From contig SAQL01000017.1 of NCBI GenBank assembly GCA_004020645.1, positions 1 to 64,000 on the forward strand: a stretch of DNA of 64,000 bases, read 5' to 3'. Each line of letters opens with the position of its first letter. Positions within the stretch are counted from its first letter, which is position 1. Positions 26,725 to 34,498 of this stretch are shown here, one piece after another. Position numbers and translations under genes: made by a program. The DNA is from Mesorhizobium sp. GTDB lineage: Bacteria > Pseudomonadota > Alphaproteobacteria > Rhizobiales > Rhizobiaceae. The notes under the pieces were generated by a model. It did no database searches and was not told the DNA's origin. It saw nothing but the letters and a program-made list of their open reading frames with translations.

Positions 26725-29106
26725 CTACGCACCGTAGAGGCGCATTTGTAGTTCGTTGACAGCTTCGCGCATCGCTTTGCCACCGCCAAAGCGGGCGGCG
26801 ATCTCGACTACATTTCCCCAATCATTGAACGGCGGAATTTCGAGTACGTCAGGCAGCGTGAATTGCGCGGCACCATGTTCAGCATATTTTTCAATCAAGG
26901 CGTCGAGGACTTCGCGAGCCTCTGCGCCGTGCCTTTCGAAGAATTCCGATTCATCCTTTTTGAGGCGGTCGGCCCGCTCACGCCGGGTGCGAAGTGGGGC
27001 ATTGTAGGCAAGGTGGCACAGCAGGTCGAATGGGTCTGCTTCCGGTTTGCCCACAGCCTCACTCAAAGATTCAGGGTCGATCCCTTTTTCCTGAAGCTGT
27101 TCGATGATTTCTGCGCGCCGGGCAGGATCCAGCCAATCATTGCGTAGCTCGGAAGCGTTGGGATAGAGGGTTCGGACCTTGTCGCCGGTATAGTCAGTCA
27201 ATTGTCGGCATGCGAGTTTCCTGCCGTCCGAATCAAGTTCGTAGACCAATTGACGAATGATTTCAACGCTACCGCCGTCATAGTAGAACTTGCGGGGCGA
27301 GCCAAATTCCTCATCGTCGGGTAGGCCACCGTCGCTGATGTCGACCGAGTCGGTATCATCGTCTGTGCCCGAGGGATGCGTTTCTTCGGTGACATCGGTC
27401 TCTTCGATGATGTCGCCATTTTCGTCAATGACCTCCTCACGCTCGCGTATTGGATCGCCATCAAAGTCGGGATCGGCGAACTTTTCGGTTGCGGTCCCGG
27501 TGTAGTCGATAATGTTGAAGGCAAGTTTTCCATAGTCGGGACGAAGGCGAGTCCCGCGACCTATGATCTGCTTGAATTCCGACATCGAACCCACCACGCG
27601 TGCCAGAACAATATTCTTGCATGTTGGGGCGTCCACGCCGGTGGTCAGAAGCTGAGAGGTGGTGAGGATGACAGGCGTTCGCCTGTCGATATCTTGAAAG
27701 TTGGCCCGGTGCGCCGAGCCGATATCGCCTTCGTCGGAAGTCACCCGGCATACATAGTCGGGGTACTCTTTCACAATGTCAGCATTCATCCTGGCGATCG
27801 CGTTTCGCATCTCTAGCGCGTGCTCTTGATTTACGCAAAAGACGATGGTTTTCGCGAACCGGTCGGTCTGCTTCATGAACGTCGTCAGGTGCGCTGCGAA
27901 TGCCTCCGTGCGTGCGCGCACGGCGATAACGCGTTCAAAGTCGCGCGTGCCATATTCCGAATCAGGAATTTCCCGTCCGTAGCGATCCAGTTCACCTTTG
28001 GAAGGTCGCCAACCTGCAGCGTCAAAGTCTGAAATTATTCGGTGAACTCGATATGGGGCCAGGAAGCCGTCAGCGATGCCTTGAGCTAAGCTGTACTCGT
28101 AAATTGGATCTCCGAAGTACGCGTATGTGTCGGCGTTATCTTCCCGTTTGGGCGTCGCGGTCATGCCTATCTGGTACGCTTGATCAAACCATTCAAGGAT
28201 TTCGCGCCAATTGCCATCCTCACGAGCGCTTCCGCGATGGCACTCATCGACAATAATCAGATCAAAGAAATCCTTCGCGTAATCCTTGTAGATACCGTCA
28301 CGCGTTTCATTGCCTGCGATCGCTTGATAAATCGCAAAATAGATGTCGCGGCCCTTACTGATCTCTCCATTGCTTATTTTGAAGCGGGCATCGCCAAAGA
28401 CACTGAAATCCTTATCCTTGGGATCATCAACGAGAACGTTCCGATCGGCGAGAAAAAGGATCTTGGGCTTTCTGGTTTTGCCCTTGGAGTTCCATCCTCC
28501 GTTCCAAAGCTTCCAACTGATTTGGAACGCAACGGCGGTTTTCCCGGCGCCGGTACACAGTGTCAATAGTATGCGCTTGCGTTCCTGAAGCACTGCTTGG
28601 ACCGAGCGATTGACCGCAATTTCCTGGTAGTAGCGAAGCGGTTTCGACTTGTCTGGATAGGTCGGCGAAAGCAGGTGGTCCTTGATTGTGGCGTCCAGAT
28701 TTTCCGCCGAGGAGAGACGGTGCCAAAGCTCCTCAGGTGAGGGGTAGTCGGCAATCTCACGCTCTACGCCGGTCGTATAATCGACTTCGAAGATTTCGCG
28801 TCCATTCGTCGAGTAAGCAAATTTGAGACCGAGAATCTCGGCATATTCGCGCGCTTGCTGCAGGCCATCGGCGGCATGCTTGTATTTGGACTTAGCCTCG
28901 ACCACGGCTATCGGGAAGTCTGGTCGATAACGAAGAATAAAGTCGGCGCGCTTTTGACGACCACGGCGCGCCTTACCGCCTACAAAAACAATGCGACCGT
29001 CGGTAAAAGTGCGCTGCTCATTGATGGCATAGGGAGCCTGTTCCCATCCGGCCTCAACCAGCCTGGGCACAACCTGCTTGCGGCAGGTATCAGCTTCAGT
29101 GTCCAA
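26725..29106 (-). CDS. hsdR: Type I restriction endonuclease subunit HsdR
   Basis: The motor and nuclease subunit of a type I restriction system. With the TTG at 29104-29106 (GGGGGG just upstream) it is 793 residues and begins DTEADTCRKQVVPRL, the usual HsdR start. The frame is open to 29169. The nuclease site is Asp55, Glu70 and Lys72 (RADFILR, VVEAKSKY). Helicase motifs are GAGKT (186-190), DECHRGS, GMTATP and GRGTRLRPDYGK. An acidic linker follows (DDDTDSVDISDG) before the C-terminal HsdR domain. It is the first gene of a five-gene minus-strand operon whose promoter should lie in 29110-29260, inside the right end of the island. Confidence 0.95.
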   Translation of the reverse strand: MDTEADTCRKQVVPRLVEAGWEQAPYAINEQRTFTDGRIVFVGGKARRGRQKRADFILRYRPDFPIAVVEAKSKYKHAADGLQQAREYAEILGLKFAYSTNGREIFEVDYTTGVEREIADYPSPEELWHRLSSAENLDATIKDHLLSPTYPDKSKPLRYYQEIAVNRSVQAVLQERKRILLTLCTGAGKTAVAFQISWKLWNGGWNSKGKTRKPKILFLADRNVLVDDPKDKDFSVFGDARFKISNGEISKGRDIYFAIYQAIAGNETRDGIYKDYAKDFFDLIIVDECHRGSAREDGNWREILEWFDQAYQIGMTATPKREDNADTYAYFGDPIYEYSLAQGIADGFLAPYRVHRIISDFDAAGWRPSKGELDRYGREIPDSEYGTRDFERVIAVRARTEAFAAHLTTFMKQTDRFAKTIVFCVNQEHALEMRNAIARMNADIVKEYPDYVCRVTSDEGDIGSAHRANFQDIDRRTPVILTTSQLLTTGVDAPTCKNIVLARVVGSMSEFKQIIGRGTRLRPDYGKLAFNIIDYTGTATEKFADPDFDGDPIREREEVIDENGDIIEETDVTEETHPSGTDDDTDSVDISDGGLPDDEEFGSPRKFYYDGGSVEIIRQLVYELDSDGRKLACRQLTDYTGDKVRTLYPNASELRNDWLDPARRAEIIEQLQEKGIDPESLSEAVGKPEADPFDLLCHLAYNAPLRTRRERADRLKKDESEFFERHGAEAREVLDALIEKYAEHGAAQFTLPDVLEIPPFNDWGNVVEIAARFGGGKAMREAVNELQMRLYGA

Positions 29107-29264
29107 AATCCCCCCGATACGCAGGCACCGCGAATTGCATTCGTTCGTGCAACGAATAGCAGAAATCAAACTTTTGGCTGAAGATAAATGACGAAATTTT
29201 TCGCAGGGGGTTCTAACACACAGCGCGCACGAGTTTCCCCCATGGGCTATGATGTGCTCGCCAC

Positions 29265-29283
29265 CCGGTCACGCTCCGGTCAC
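29265..29283 (+). other. Paired GGTCAC repeats, possible right integrase arm sites
   Basis: CCGGTCAC occurs twice (29265-29272 and 29276-29283) with an 11-base period, matching the pair at 16332-16350 in spacing and orientation. It lies about 140 bases inside the right attachment remnant. The rest of 29107-29420 has no supported gene. Confidence 0.5.
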
Positions 29284-29420
29284 AGAGGTCGCAAATTTTG
29301 GCACCGCAATTAGCTTGACTGGGGCAAAGCCGGAGGGTAACCCTCTGACGTCAACCAGTTGTAGCAATTGAGTTATTCCTGGGGTGTGAGCGGTACAGTC
29401 TCAGATTGTAGCCGCTGCCT

Positions 29421-29465
29421 AGCTGCCCTCCGAAGGCAGAGGTTCGAATCGTGCTGTGTGCGCCA
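29421..29465 (+). repeat. Right attachment site, degenerate tRNA-Arg 3' half
   Basis: A 22-base block identical to the tRNA anticodon arm (29422-29443) is followed by TTCGAATC and a terminal TGTGCGCCA. Compared with the intact tRNA, seven bases of the T-arm are deleted and several substituted, so it cannot form a working tRNA. It marks the right end of the island. Confidence 0.8.
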
Positions 29466-29623
29466 AACTGCGATCTGCCGATCCTCCTGGTTCAGCCATA
29501 TCTCATAAAGCTGGACGTCGAATTCAGTCCGGACCGCCCATGGCACCTTCCACCTCACCTCAGGTCTGGAACCCAATCGGCTTCGGATGACTTGTTGTCG
29601 GTAGACCTTGAAGGGAGAAACCA

Positions 29624-29857
29624 TTGTCCGCACCTGACGAAATGGATGTCGTCCTCGAAAAGCTGCCTTTGAGGATCGGCGCCTACGTGCCCGACGACTT
29701 GCTGGAAGACTGGTTCGCGCCGGGAACGGGCATGAATCCGGTCAGCAAGGAAGCGCTGGCGGCCGCCAAGACTTATGGATGGCGCTTCGAATGCGAGTTC
29801 AAATACTACCCCGAACGGATGGAGGGCGTGTTCTGGAAGTGGGTGCCGGCGATCTGA
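29624..29857 (+). CDS. Small conserved-looking hypothetical protein (77 aa)
   Basis: A 77-residue acidic, soluble protein: MSAPDEMDVVLEKLPLRIG at the N-terminus, GMNPVSKEALAAAKTYGWRF in the middle and EGVFWKWVPAI at the end. The TTG at 29624 has an AGGGAGA ribosome site seven bases upstream, better than the ATG six codons later. No domain is recognised. It is the first chromosomal gene right of the island; 29466-29623 shows nothing else. Confidence 0.6.
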   Translation: MSAPDEMDVVLEKLPLRIGAYVPDDLLEDWFAPGTGMNPVSKEALAAAKTYGWRFECEFKYYPERMEGVFWKWVPAI

Positions 29858-29936
29858 TTCGGGGGGAAACCCGGATAGACACGGGGCATTATCCGGAAAT
29901 CAGGTCGCCGCCGCTCTAGGTCTTTGCCCAAAATCA

Positions 29937-30290
29937 CTACGCCTTGACCACCGACATCGGATGGTCCCTTGTCAGGCGAGCCGCGTGCTTGAGGCCCCAG
30001 TGCGCTAGCGGGGCAAGGACGTCGTCCAGTTCCCGGCCGAGATCGGTCACCGAGTATGCGACGCGGGGCGGAATCTCGCCGAAATCGTGTCGGTCAAGCA
30101 AACCGTCCGCCACCATCTCGCGCAAATGCTGAATGAGCATCTTCTCGCTGACGTCGGGAATGAGCCGTCGCAACTCGCCAGGCCGCCGCGGCTGCTTGCG
30201 GCAAAGCCAGAGGATGGTGCCCTTCCATTTCCCGTTGATGACACGGAATGCCGGACCCAGGCCGCAGGCTTCAGGCAAGTTCGTCGCCAT
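29937..30290 (-). CDS. HxlR-family transcriptional regulator
   Basis: A 117-residue winged-helix regulator of the HxlR/DUF24 family: CGLGPAFRVINGKWKGTILW, then RRPGELRRLIPDVSEKMLIQHLREM and the wing PRVAYSVTDLGREL. An N-terminal cysteine (CGLG) is the usual redox- or electrophile-sensing residue. An ATG at 30288-30290 with GGAGCG upstream is preferred to an earlier GTG. It is divergent from an MFS exporter with a palindrome between them, the normal layout for a repressor controlling a detoxification gene and itself. Confidence 0.92.
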   Translation of the reverse strand: MATNLPEACGLGPAFRVINGKWKGTILWLCRKQPRRPGELRRLIPDVSEKMLIQHLREMVADGLLDRHDFGEIPPRVAYSVTDLGRELDDVLAPLAHWGLKHAARLTRDHPMSVVKA

Positions 30291-30309
30291 GATATCGCTC
30301 CGATTTGAC

Positions 30310-30327
30310 ACCTACAAAATAGTAGGT
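30310..30327. promoter_or_regulatory. Likely HxlR operator
   Basis: A perfect 6-6-6 inverted repeat, ACCTAC-AAAATA-GTAGGT, lies 20 bases upstream of the hxlR start and 80 bases before the exporter. HxlR proteins bind such palindromes rich in GTA/TAC steps, so it is the probable shared operator. Confidence 0.6.
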
Positions 30328-30407
30328 ACTTGCCAAAAAGGCGGTAAGTCAATCCTTTTGCGCTTCCGCGTGGCCTTGATCGCCGCGCACAGCAAAAGGA
30401 CCCTGCA

Positions 30408-31844
30408 ATGGATACCTCAGCCAAACACTTTTCCACCACGCCAGATCCGGGGCGCTGGACTGCGCTTGCCGTGCTCTGCGTGGCTTTCTTCATGGTCTGC
30501 CTGGACGGGCAAATCGTTCTCCTCGCCCTGCCATCGATCGAGGCACAACTCGGTTTCTCCCCTGCCGCAGTTCAGTGGGTGATGAGCGCCTACATGCTGG
30601 CTCTGGGCGGCCTGCTTCTCCTCGGCGGCCGGGTATCCGACCTATGGGGCCGCCGGCGCCTGTTCATGGCCGGCACTGGCGTTTTCCTTCTCGCCTCGCT
30701 GGCGTGCGGGCTTGCCGGCGATCCGGGCTTTCTCATCGGCGCACGGATCGTCCAGGGCGTTGCCGCTGCCGTCATGACGCCAAGCGCCCTCTCTCTACTC
30801 ATGACATCCTTCGAGGGCGCCGAGCGTAACCGCGCCCTCGGTCTATGGTCGGCAATGGGAGCCGGCGGGGCCACGGCTGCGCTGCTGGTGGGCGGCCCGC
30901 TTGCCGACTGGCTTGGCTGGCGCTGGGTGTTCTTCATCAATGTCCCGGTCTGTGCGCTGATCCTGCTGTCGAGCCCGTTCACGCTGCGCGAGAGCCGTGA
31001 CAACGGCGTGCGTGGCGGTTTCGATTTCGGTGGCGCGGTAACGATTACCGCAGCACTGGTGGCATTCGTGCTGGCGATCACCGAGGTGCCAAGTCTTGGC
31101 TGGACTCACCCGCAAACACTCGGCCTTGTCGCTGCGACGCTGGCACTGCTGGTCGTATTCGTGCTGATCGAACGGCGGGTGGGCAAGCCTCTTGTCCCGC
31201 TTTCCATCTTTCGATCGCGCTCGTTTGTCGGCGGCAACCTGACCATGCTGCTTGCCGGCGCACTGGTCTTCGGCATGGCGCTTCTGGTGTCGCTTTATGC
31301 GCAAAAGGTTCTGGGCTATTCGCCGCTCGTCGTTGGCCTCGGCACGATGATCTATGCGATCCTGTCGATCGTTTCATCGACCCTGACGGGCAGATGGGTC
31401 GGCCGTACCGGGGCACGCGCTGTTGCCGTGATTGCGATGCTGCTGATGGGCGGCGGCTGCGCGCTGTTCACCTTCATCGTTCCGGAAGGCAGCTATCTCG
31501 CGCATCTGCTTCCAGGGCTGATCGTCTTCGGGCCCGGGATCGGGATGGCGGCCGTTGCCGGTTCCGTAGCTGCTCTTTCGCAGGTTAGGGAAGCCGACGC
31601 CGGTCTCGCGTCGGGGATAAACAGCGCAGTGTTCCAGATCGGCGGAGCCCTGGGGGTGGCGATTACAGCCACCGTTGCCGCCTCCCAGTCTGGTGGATCA
31701 GACACAATGTCGGCGCTGACCGCGGGCTATGTGGCTGGCTTCGGGGCATGCGTCATCCTTGCCGGGAGCGGGGCGCTGGTGGCGCTGCTGCTTGTTCCGC
31801 GCGACAGGGTGTCCGCCCCCGTGCCGGTGCAGGTTGGTGCATAA
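30408..31844 (+). CDS. MFS drug exporter, DHA2 (EmrB/QacA) family
   Basis: A 478-residue inner-membrane antiporter with about 14 hydrophobic segments. Visible motifs are LDGQIVLLALPSIE in helix 1, the loop motif GRVSDLWGRRRLF (MFS motif A) and the motif C region IGARIVQGVAAAVMTPSAL. DHA2 proteins export drugs, dyes and toxic organics in exchange for protons. An AGGA ribosome site precedes the ATG. Control by the divergent HxlR regulator is likely. The substrate is not predictable. Confidence 0.93.
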   Translation: MDTSAKHFSTTPDPGRWTALAVLCVAFFMVCLDGQIVLLALPSIEAQLGFSPAAVQWVMSAYMLALGGLLLLGGRVSDLWGRRRLFMAGTGVFLLASLACGLAGDPGFLIGARIVQGVAAAVMTPSALSLLMTSFEGAERNRALGLWSAMGAGGATAALLVGGPLADWLGWRWVFFINVPVCALILLSSPFTLRESRDNGVRGGFDFGGAVTITAALVAFVLAITEVPSLGWTHPQTLGLVAATLALLVVFVLIERRVGKPLVPLSIFRSRSFVGGNLTMLLAGALVFGMALLVSLYAQKVLGYSPLVVGLGTMIYAILSIVSSTLTGRWVGRTGARAVAVIAMLLMGGGCALFTFIVPEGSYLAHLLPGLIVFGPGIGMAAVAGSVAALSQVREADAGLASGINSAVFQIGGALGVAITATVAASQSGGSDTMSALTAGYVAGFGACVILAGSGALVALLLVPRDRVSAPVPVQVGA

Positions 31845-31847
31845 AGA

Positions 31848-31875
31848 GTGGGGAGCCGCCATGGCGGCTCCCCAC
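31848..31875 (+). terminator. Perfect 28-base palindrome after the exporter gene
   Basis: GTGGGGAGCCGCCA and its exact complement TGGCGGCTCCCCAC meet at 31861/31862, three bases after the exporter stop. It would form a very stable hairpin in RNA but lacks a T-tract, so it may act as a Rho-assisted end or an mRNA 3' protector. Confidence 0.55.
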
Positions 31876-31945
31876 CCCATCGGCCATCGGCCCCAGCATT
31901 CAGCGATCGGGATTGCCGCGAAACGTGGTCGCTACCTTGACCGCC

Positions 31946-32266
31946 TCAGCCGCCGCCTATCGGTGTCGTCACCTTTCCGGTTCCGCCGCATTCGGGGCAG
32001 GTGCGGCCGTCGATCATGCCTGTCCCGGCGCAGCGGCGACAGAAATTCTCGCCGGTGCCAGGAATGCCAGCCGGGACTTCGTCGGGATTGGCTTGACCAA
32101 ATTGCTCGGGTTTGCTTTGCAGTTGCTTTCTCAACCGGGCGACCACGGTCTCGTCGACTTCAAGCGACGTGCTGCTGTCATCAGGCAGACCTTCGCCGGA
32201 TTGGCCTATGGTTTCGTTGCGCGGCCGGTCGTTCGTGCCTGTCGTTATCTTTGATTTCTGAGCCAT
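31946..32266 (-). CDS. Small protein with a DnaJ-type zinc finger
   Basis: A 106-residue protein. The first ~70 residues are polar and low in order. The C-terminal part carries two CxxCxGxG-like repeats, CRRCAGTG and CPECGGTG, the zinc-binding pattern of the DnaJ central domain. Without a J-domain it is not a DnaJ; similar small proteins are common hypothetical genes. Zinc binding is likely, function unknown. An ATG at 32264-32266 follows a short AGAG ribosome site. The 210 bases upstream, to the MarR gene end, show nothing else. Confidence 0.78.
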   Translation of the reverse strand: MAQKSKITTGTNDRPRNETIGQSGEGLPDDSSTSLEVDETVVARLRKQLQSKPEQFGQANPDEVPAGIPGTGENFCRRCAGTGMIDGRTCPECGGTGKVTTPIGGG

Positions 32267-32477
32267 TGCAGTACTCTTTGCAAATTGCAGGTGCAGCTCT
32301 CAGCTCCTGCGGTTCGAACGCCTCAGCTCCGCAGAGGTTCCGGTTGGCAATCGTTCGCCGGCGGGCCCGGACGGAAGCGGCAATCAGCCAAGCGCATCCA
32401 GACTGAAAGGGCACGAGGCCGAGGAGGCGCTCAAGCAGGATTCCCATCAATGGCGCCGCGCAGCCTTTGCGCCAGCA

Positions 32478-32969
32478 CTATGGCAGCCGCTCCGAGCGCA
32501 GTTTCACGTCGTCGCTCAGCTGCCGCACGATTTCGGCGGTCTTGCGAATATCCGCTTCGTCGAGAGCGACGCCCATGGTCGAGGCGATCGCCAAGAGCTG
32601 GGTGTTCAGCTCGCCGTAGCGCGCGGCGCCTTTGCGCGTCAGCTGCACAAGCTTCGAGCGCCGGTGTTTTGGATTGTCGATGAATTCGACCAGCCCCTCA
32701 CCCGCAAGCTCATCCGCCAGCCGCTGCATGCGCTGACGGCTGGTGGGACGCATCTGGGCGATCTGCGGCACGGTGAGCGGGCCAAGCAGCGCCAGGCTTC
32801 GCATGAAGCCGAACGCACCGCCGCCCCAACTGGTGATGAGCCCGGTCTTCTGGCCGAGAGCCCTTATTCTGAAGAAGCACTGGGCCACTTCGAGCATCAG
32901 CTCGGTGATCGCCTCGGCCTTGCCGTCAACGATGGGGCCCGCCCCGGTCCCGTGTCGTGCCGACGCCAT
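32478..32969 (-). CDS. MarR-family transcriptional regulator
   Basis: A 163-residue winged-helix regulator: LALLGPLTVPQIAQMRPTSR (helix-turn-helix), RMQRLADELAGEGLVEF (recognition helix) and the wing NPKHRRSKLVQLTRKG. MarR dimers repress nearby genes until a small ligand binds. The ATG at 32967-32969 is preceded by GAGGGAACGG; an in-frame TTG at 33011 would add 14 residues without a better ribosome site. It is divergent from the methyltransferase gene with two matched palindromes between, so both genes are probably under its control. Confidence 0.9.
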   Translation of the reverse strand: MASARHGTGAGPIVDGKAEAITELMLEVAQCFFRIRALGQKTGLITSWGGGAFGFMRSLALLGPLTVPQIAQMRPTSRQRMQRLADELAGEGLVEFIDNPKHRRSKLVQLTRKGAARYGELNTQLLAIASTMGVALDEADIRKTAEIVRQLSDDVKLRSERLP

Positions 32970-33020
32970 CGCTTCCGTTCCCTCTATCCAGGCCAATTCT
33001 GTCTGTGCCAACTTCTGCGA

Positions 33021-33066
33021 TTGACACCGATGTTGTCAACTTCTAGAATGACACCTTGATTGTCAT
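33021..33066. promoter_or_regulatory. Tandem MarR-type operators
   Basis: Two inverted repeats share one design: TTGACA-N7-TGTCAA (33021-33039) and ATGACA-N7-TGTCAT (33048-33066), 27 bases centre to centre. Both read TGACACC in the left half. They sit between the divergent marR and methyltransferase starts. Confidence 0.7.
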
Positions 33067-33115
33067 CTCGAGGGGCTATGGGCTTCATGGCCCTCCAGCA
33101 TCTGCGGGAGCAGAC

Positions 33116-33598
33116 ATGGAAATGGCTGGGCAAACCGACAGCGGAACGGCAGGCGTCATCGCGAGACCGCCGCTGCTCTTTCTCGCTGCTTTCCTGATTG
33201 GCTTCGTCCTCGATCGCCTGCTGCGGTTGCCGTTCCCGATTCCGGGGCTGCTCACCTGGATCACCGGCGGCTCGCTGATCCTGGTCGGTTTTGCGCTTTT
33301 CGCCGCGGGCATTCGCAACTTCATGCGCGCGGAGACGCCGGTGCCGACGAATGAGCCGACGCGCGTGCTGGTGACGACCGGCATCCACGGATGGACGCGC
33401 AATCCGATCTACCTCGGCATGTTCCTCATCTATGGCGGCATCGGCGTGGCCGCGCAGAATATGTGGATCCTTGTCCTCACGCTGCCGCTTGTAATCCTGA
33501 TCCGCTACGGCGTCGTCGCCCGCGAGGAGGCCTATCTCGAGCGGCGCTTCGGCGATGCGTATCGCGACTACAAGCAACGCGTGCGGCGGTGGCTCTGA
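33116..33598 (+). CDS. Membrane methyltransferase, ICMT/PEMT-like
   Basis: A 160-residue integral membrane protein with about four helices and the family C-terminal block: TTGIHGWTRNPIYLGMFL, then the ending REEAYLERRFGDAYRDYKQRVRRWL. This pattern is shared by isoprenylcysteine carboxyl methyltransferases and phospholipid methyltransferases, which use S-adenosylmethionine. In bacteria the substrate is usually unknown. An ATG at 33116 has GGGAG five bases upstream. Likely regulated by the divergent MarR protein. Confidence 0.88.
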   Translation: MEMAGQTDSGTAGVIARPPLLFLAAFLIGFVLDRLLRLPFPIPGLLTWITGGSLILVGFALFAAGIRNFMRAETPVPTNEPTRVLVTTGIHGWTRNPIYLGMFLIYGGIGVAAQNMWILVLTLPLVILIRYGVVAREEAYLERRFGDAYRDYKQRVRRWL

Positions 33599-33700
33599 CG
33601 TCGCAGGAAAGCCGATCGCGTGCTCTGATCCCAAAGTCCTGCCGAGCTGGTACTATTTTGTCGGCTGACGACGATCCAGAACCAACGCTTAGGATTTCAA

Positions 33701-34498
33701 ATGAAACTTGGCTTCATCGGCACAGGCGCGCTCACGTCCGCGATTGTCACCGGGCTTAAATCCGCCGCGGACAATTCCGTACCGGTTCTGCTGTCGCCCC
33801 GTAATGAAGAAATCGCTGCCGGCCTGGCGCTTCGCTATCCGGATGTCCGCGTTGCACCGGATAATCAGGCCGTCCTCGACAGTTGCGATACTGTCATGCT
33901 GGCGGTTCGGCCGCAGATTGCGCGTGACGTGCTTTCAGGATTGCAGTTTCGTCGGGACCATCACGTCGTCAGCTTGATCGCCACCCTGTCGCGCGAAGAA
34001 ATAGCCGCGTTGGTCGCTCCTGCGGAGCAGGTGACGAAAGCACTTCCCATGCCGATGATCGCTCACCGGCAGGGGGCGACAATCATCTGTCCGCCCAACC
34101 GGCGGACGTCGGCGTTTTTCGGCCGGCTGGGAAAGGTGATCGAGGTCGAGGATCCGAGCGAGTTCGACGCGCTGAGCGTCGTTACCGCGACATTTGCCAG
34201 CTATTTCAAATATCTCGATACAATCCATGGCTGGCTGAAAGAGCACGGCGTCGCGGATGCGCGGGCGCACGACTATATCGCCACCATTTTCAAGGCGCTG
34301 GCCAACGCACCGGAAACAGCGCCGGATACGGGCTTCATGGATCTGGCGGAAGACTATGCAACACGCGGCGGGATCAACGAACAGGTTGTGCGCGAGCTCA
34401 CGGCACGGAATGTCTTTGCCGCCTTCGCAGAGAGCCTGGATGGCGTGCTTCGGCGTATCTCGGCAGGAGCAGCGCCGCGCACCGGCCCTCCCTCATGA
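33701..34498 (+). CDS. ProC-like pyrroline-5-carboxylate reductase family protein
   Basis: A 265-residue NAD(P)-dependent oxidoreductase with an N-terminal Rossmann motif, GFIGTGALTSAIVTGL, the ProC-like VMLAVRPQIARDVL and a helical dimerisation domain. Classical ProC makes proline. This paralogue is one of a five-gene plus-strand cluster with a D-2-hydroxyacid dehydrogenase, a DadA-like oxidase, RidA and a D-carbamoylase, so it more likely reduces another cyclic or linear imine. An AGGA ribosome site precedes the ATG. It overlaps the next gene by 4 bases. Confidence 0.85.
   Translation: MKLGFIGTGALTSAIVTGLKSAADNSVPVLLSPRNEEIAAGLALRYPDVRVAPDNQAVLDSCDTVMLAVRPQIARDVLSGLQFRRDHHVVSLIATLSREEIAALVAPAEQVTKALPMPMIAHRQGATIICPPNRRTSAFFGRLGKVIEVEDPSEFDALSVVTATFASYFKYLDTIHGWLKEHGVADARAHDYIATIFKALANAPETAPDTGFMDLAEDYATRGGINEQVVRELTARNVFAAFAESLDGVLRRISAGAAPRTGPPS

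Noticed and set aside
29373..29633. 86-codon minus-strand frame over the right attachment site
   Set aside because: It runs across the tRNA remnant and shows no domain or ribosome site.
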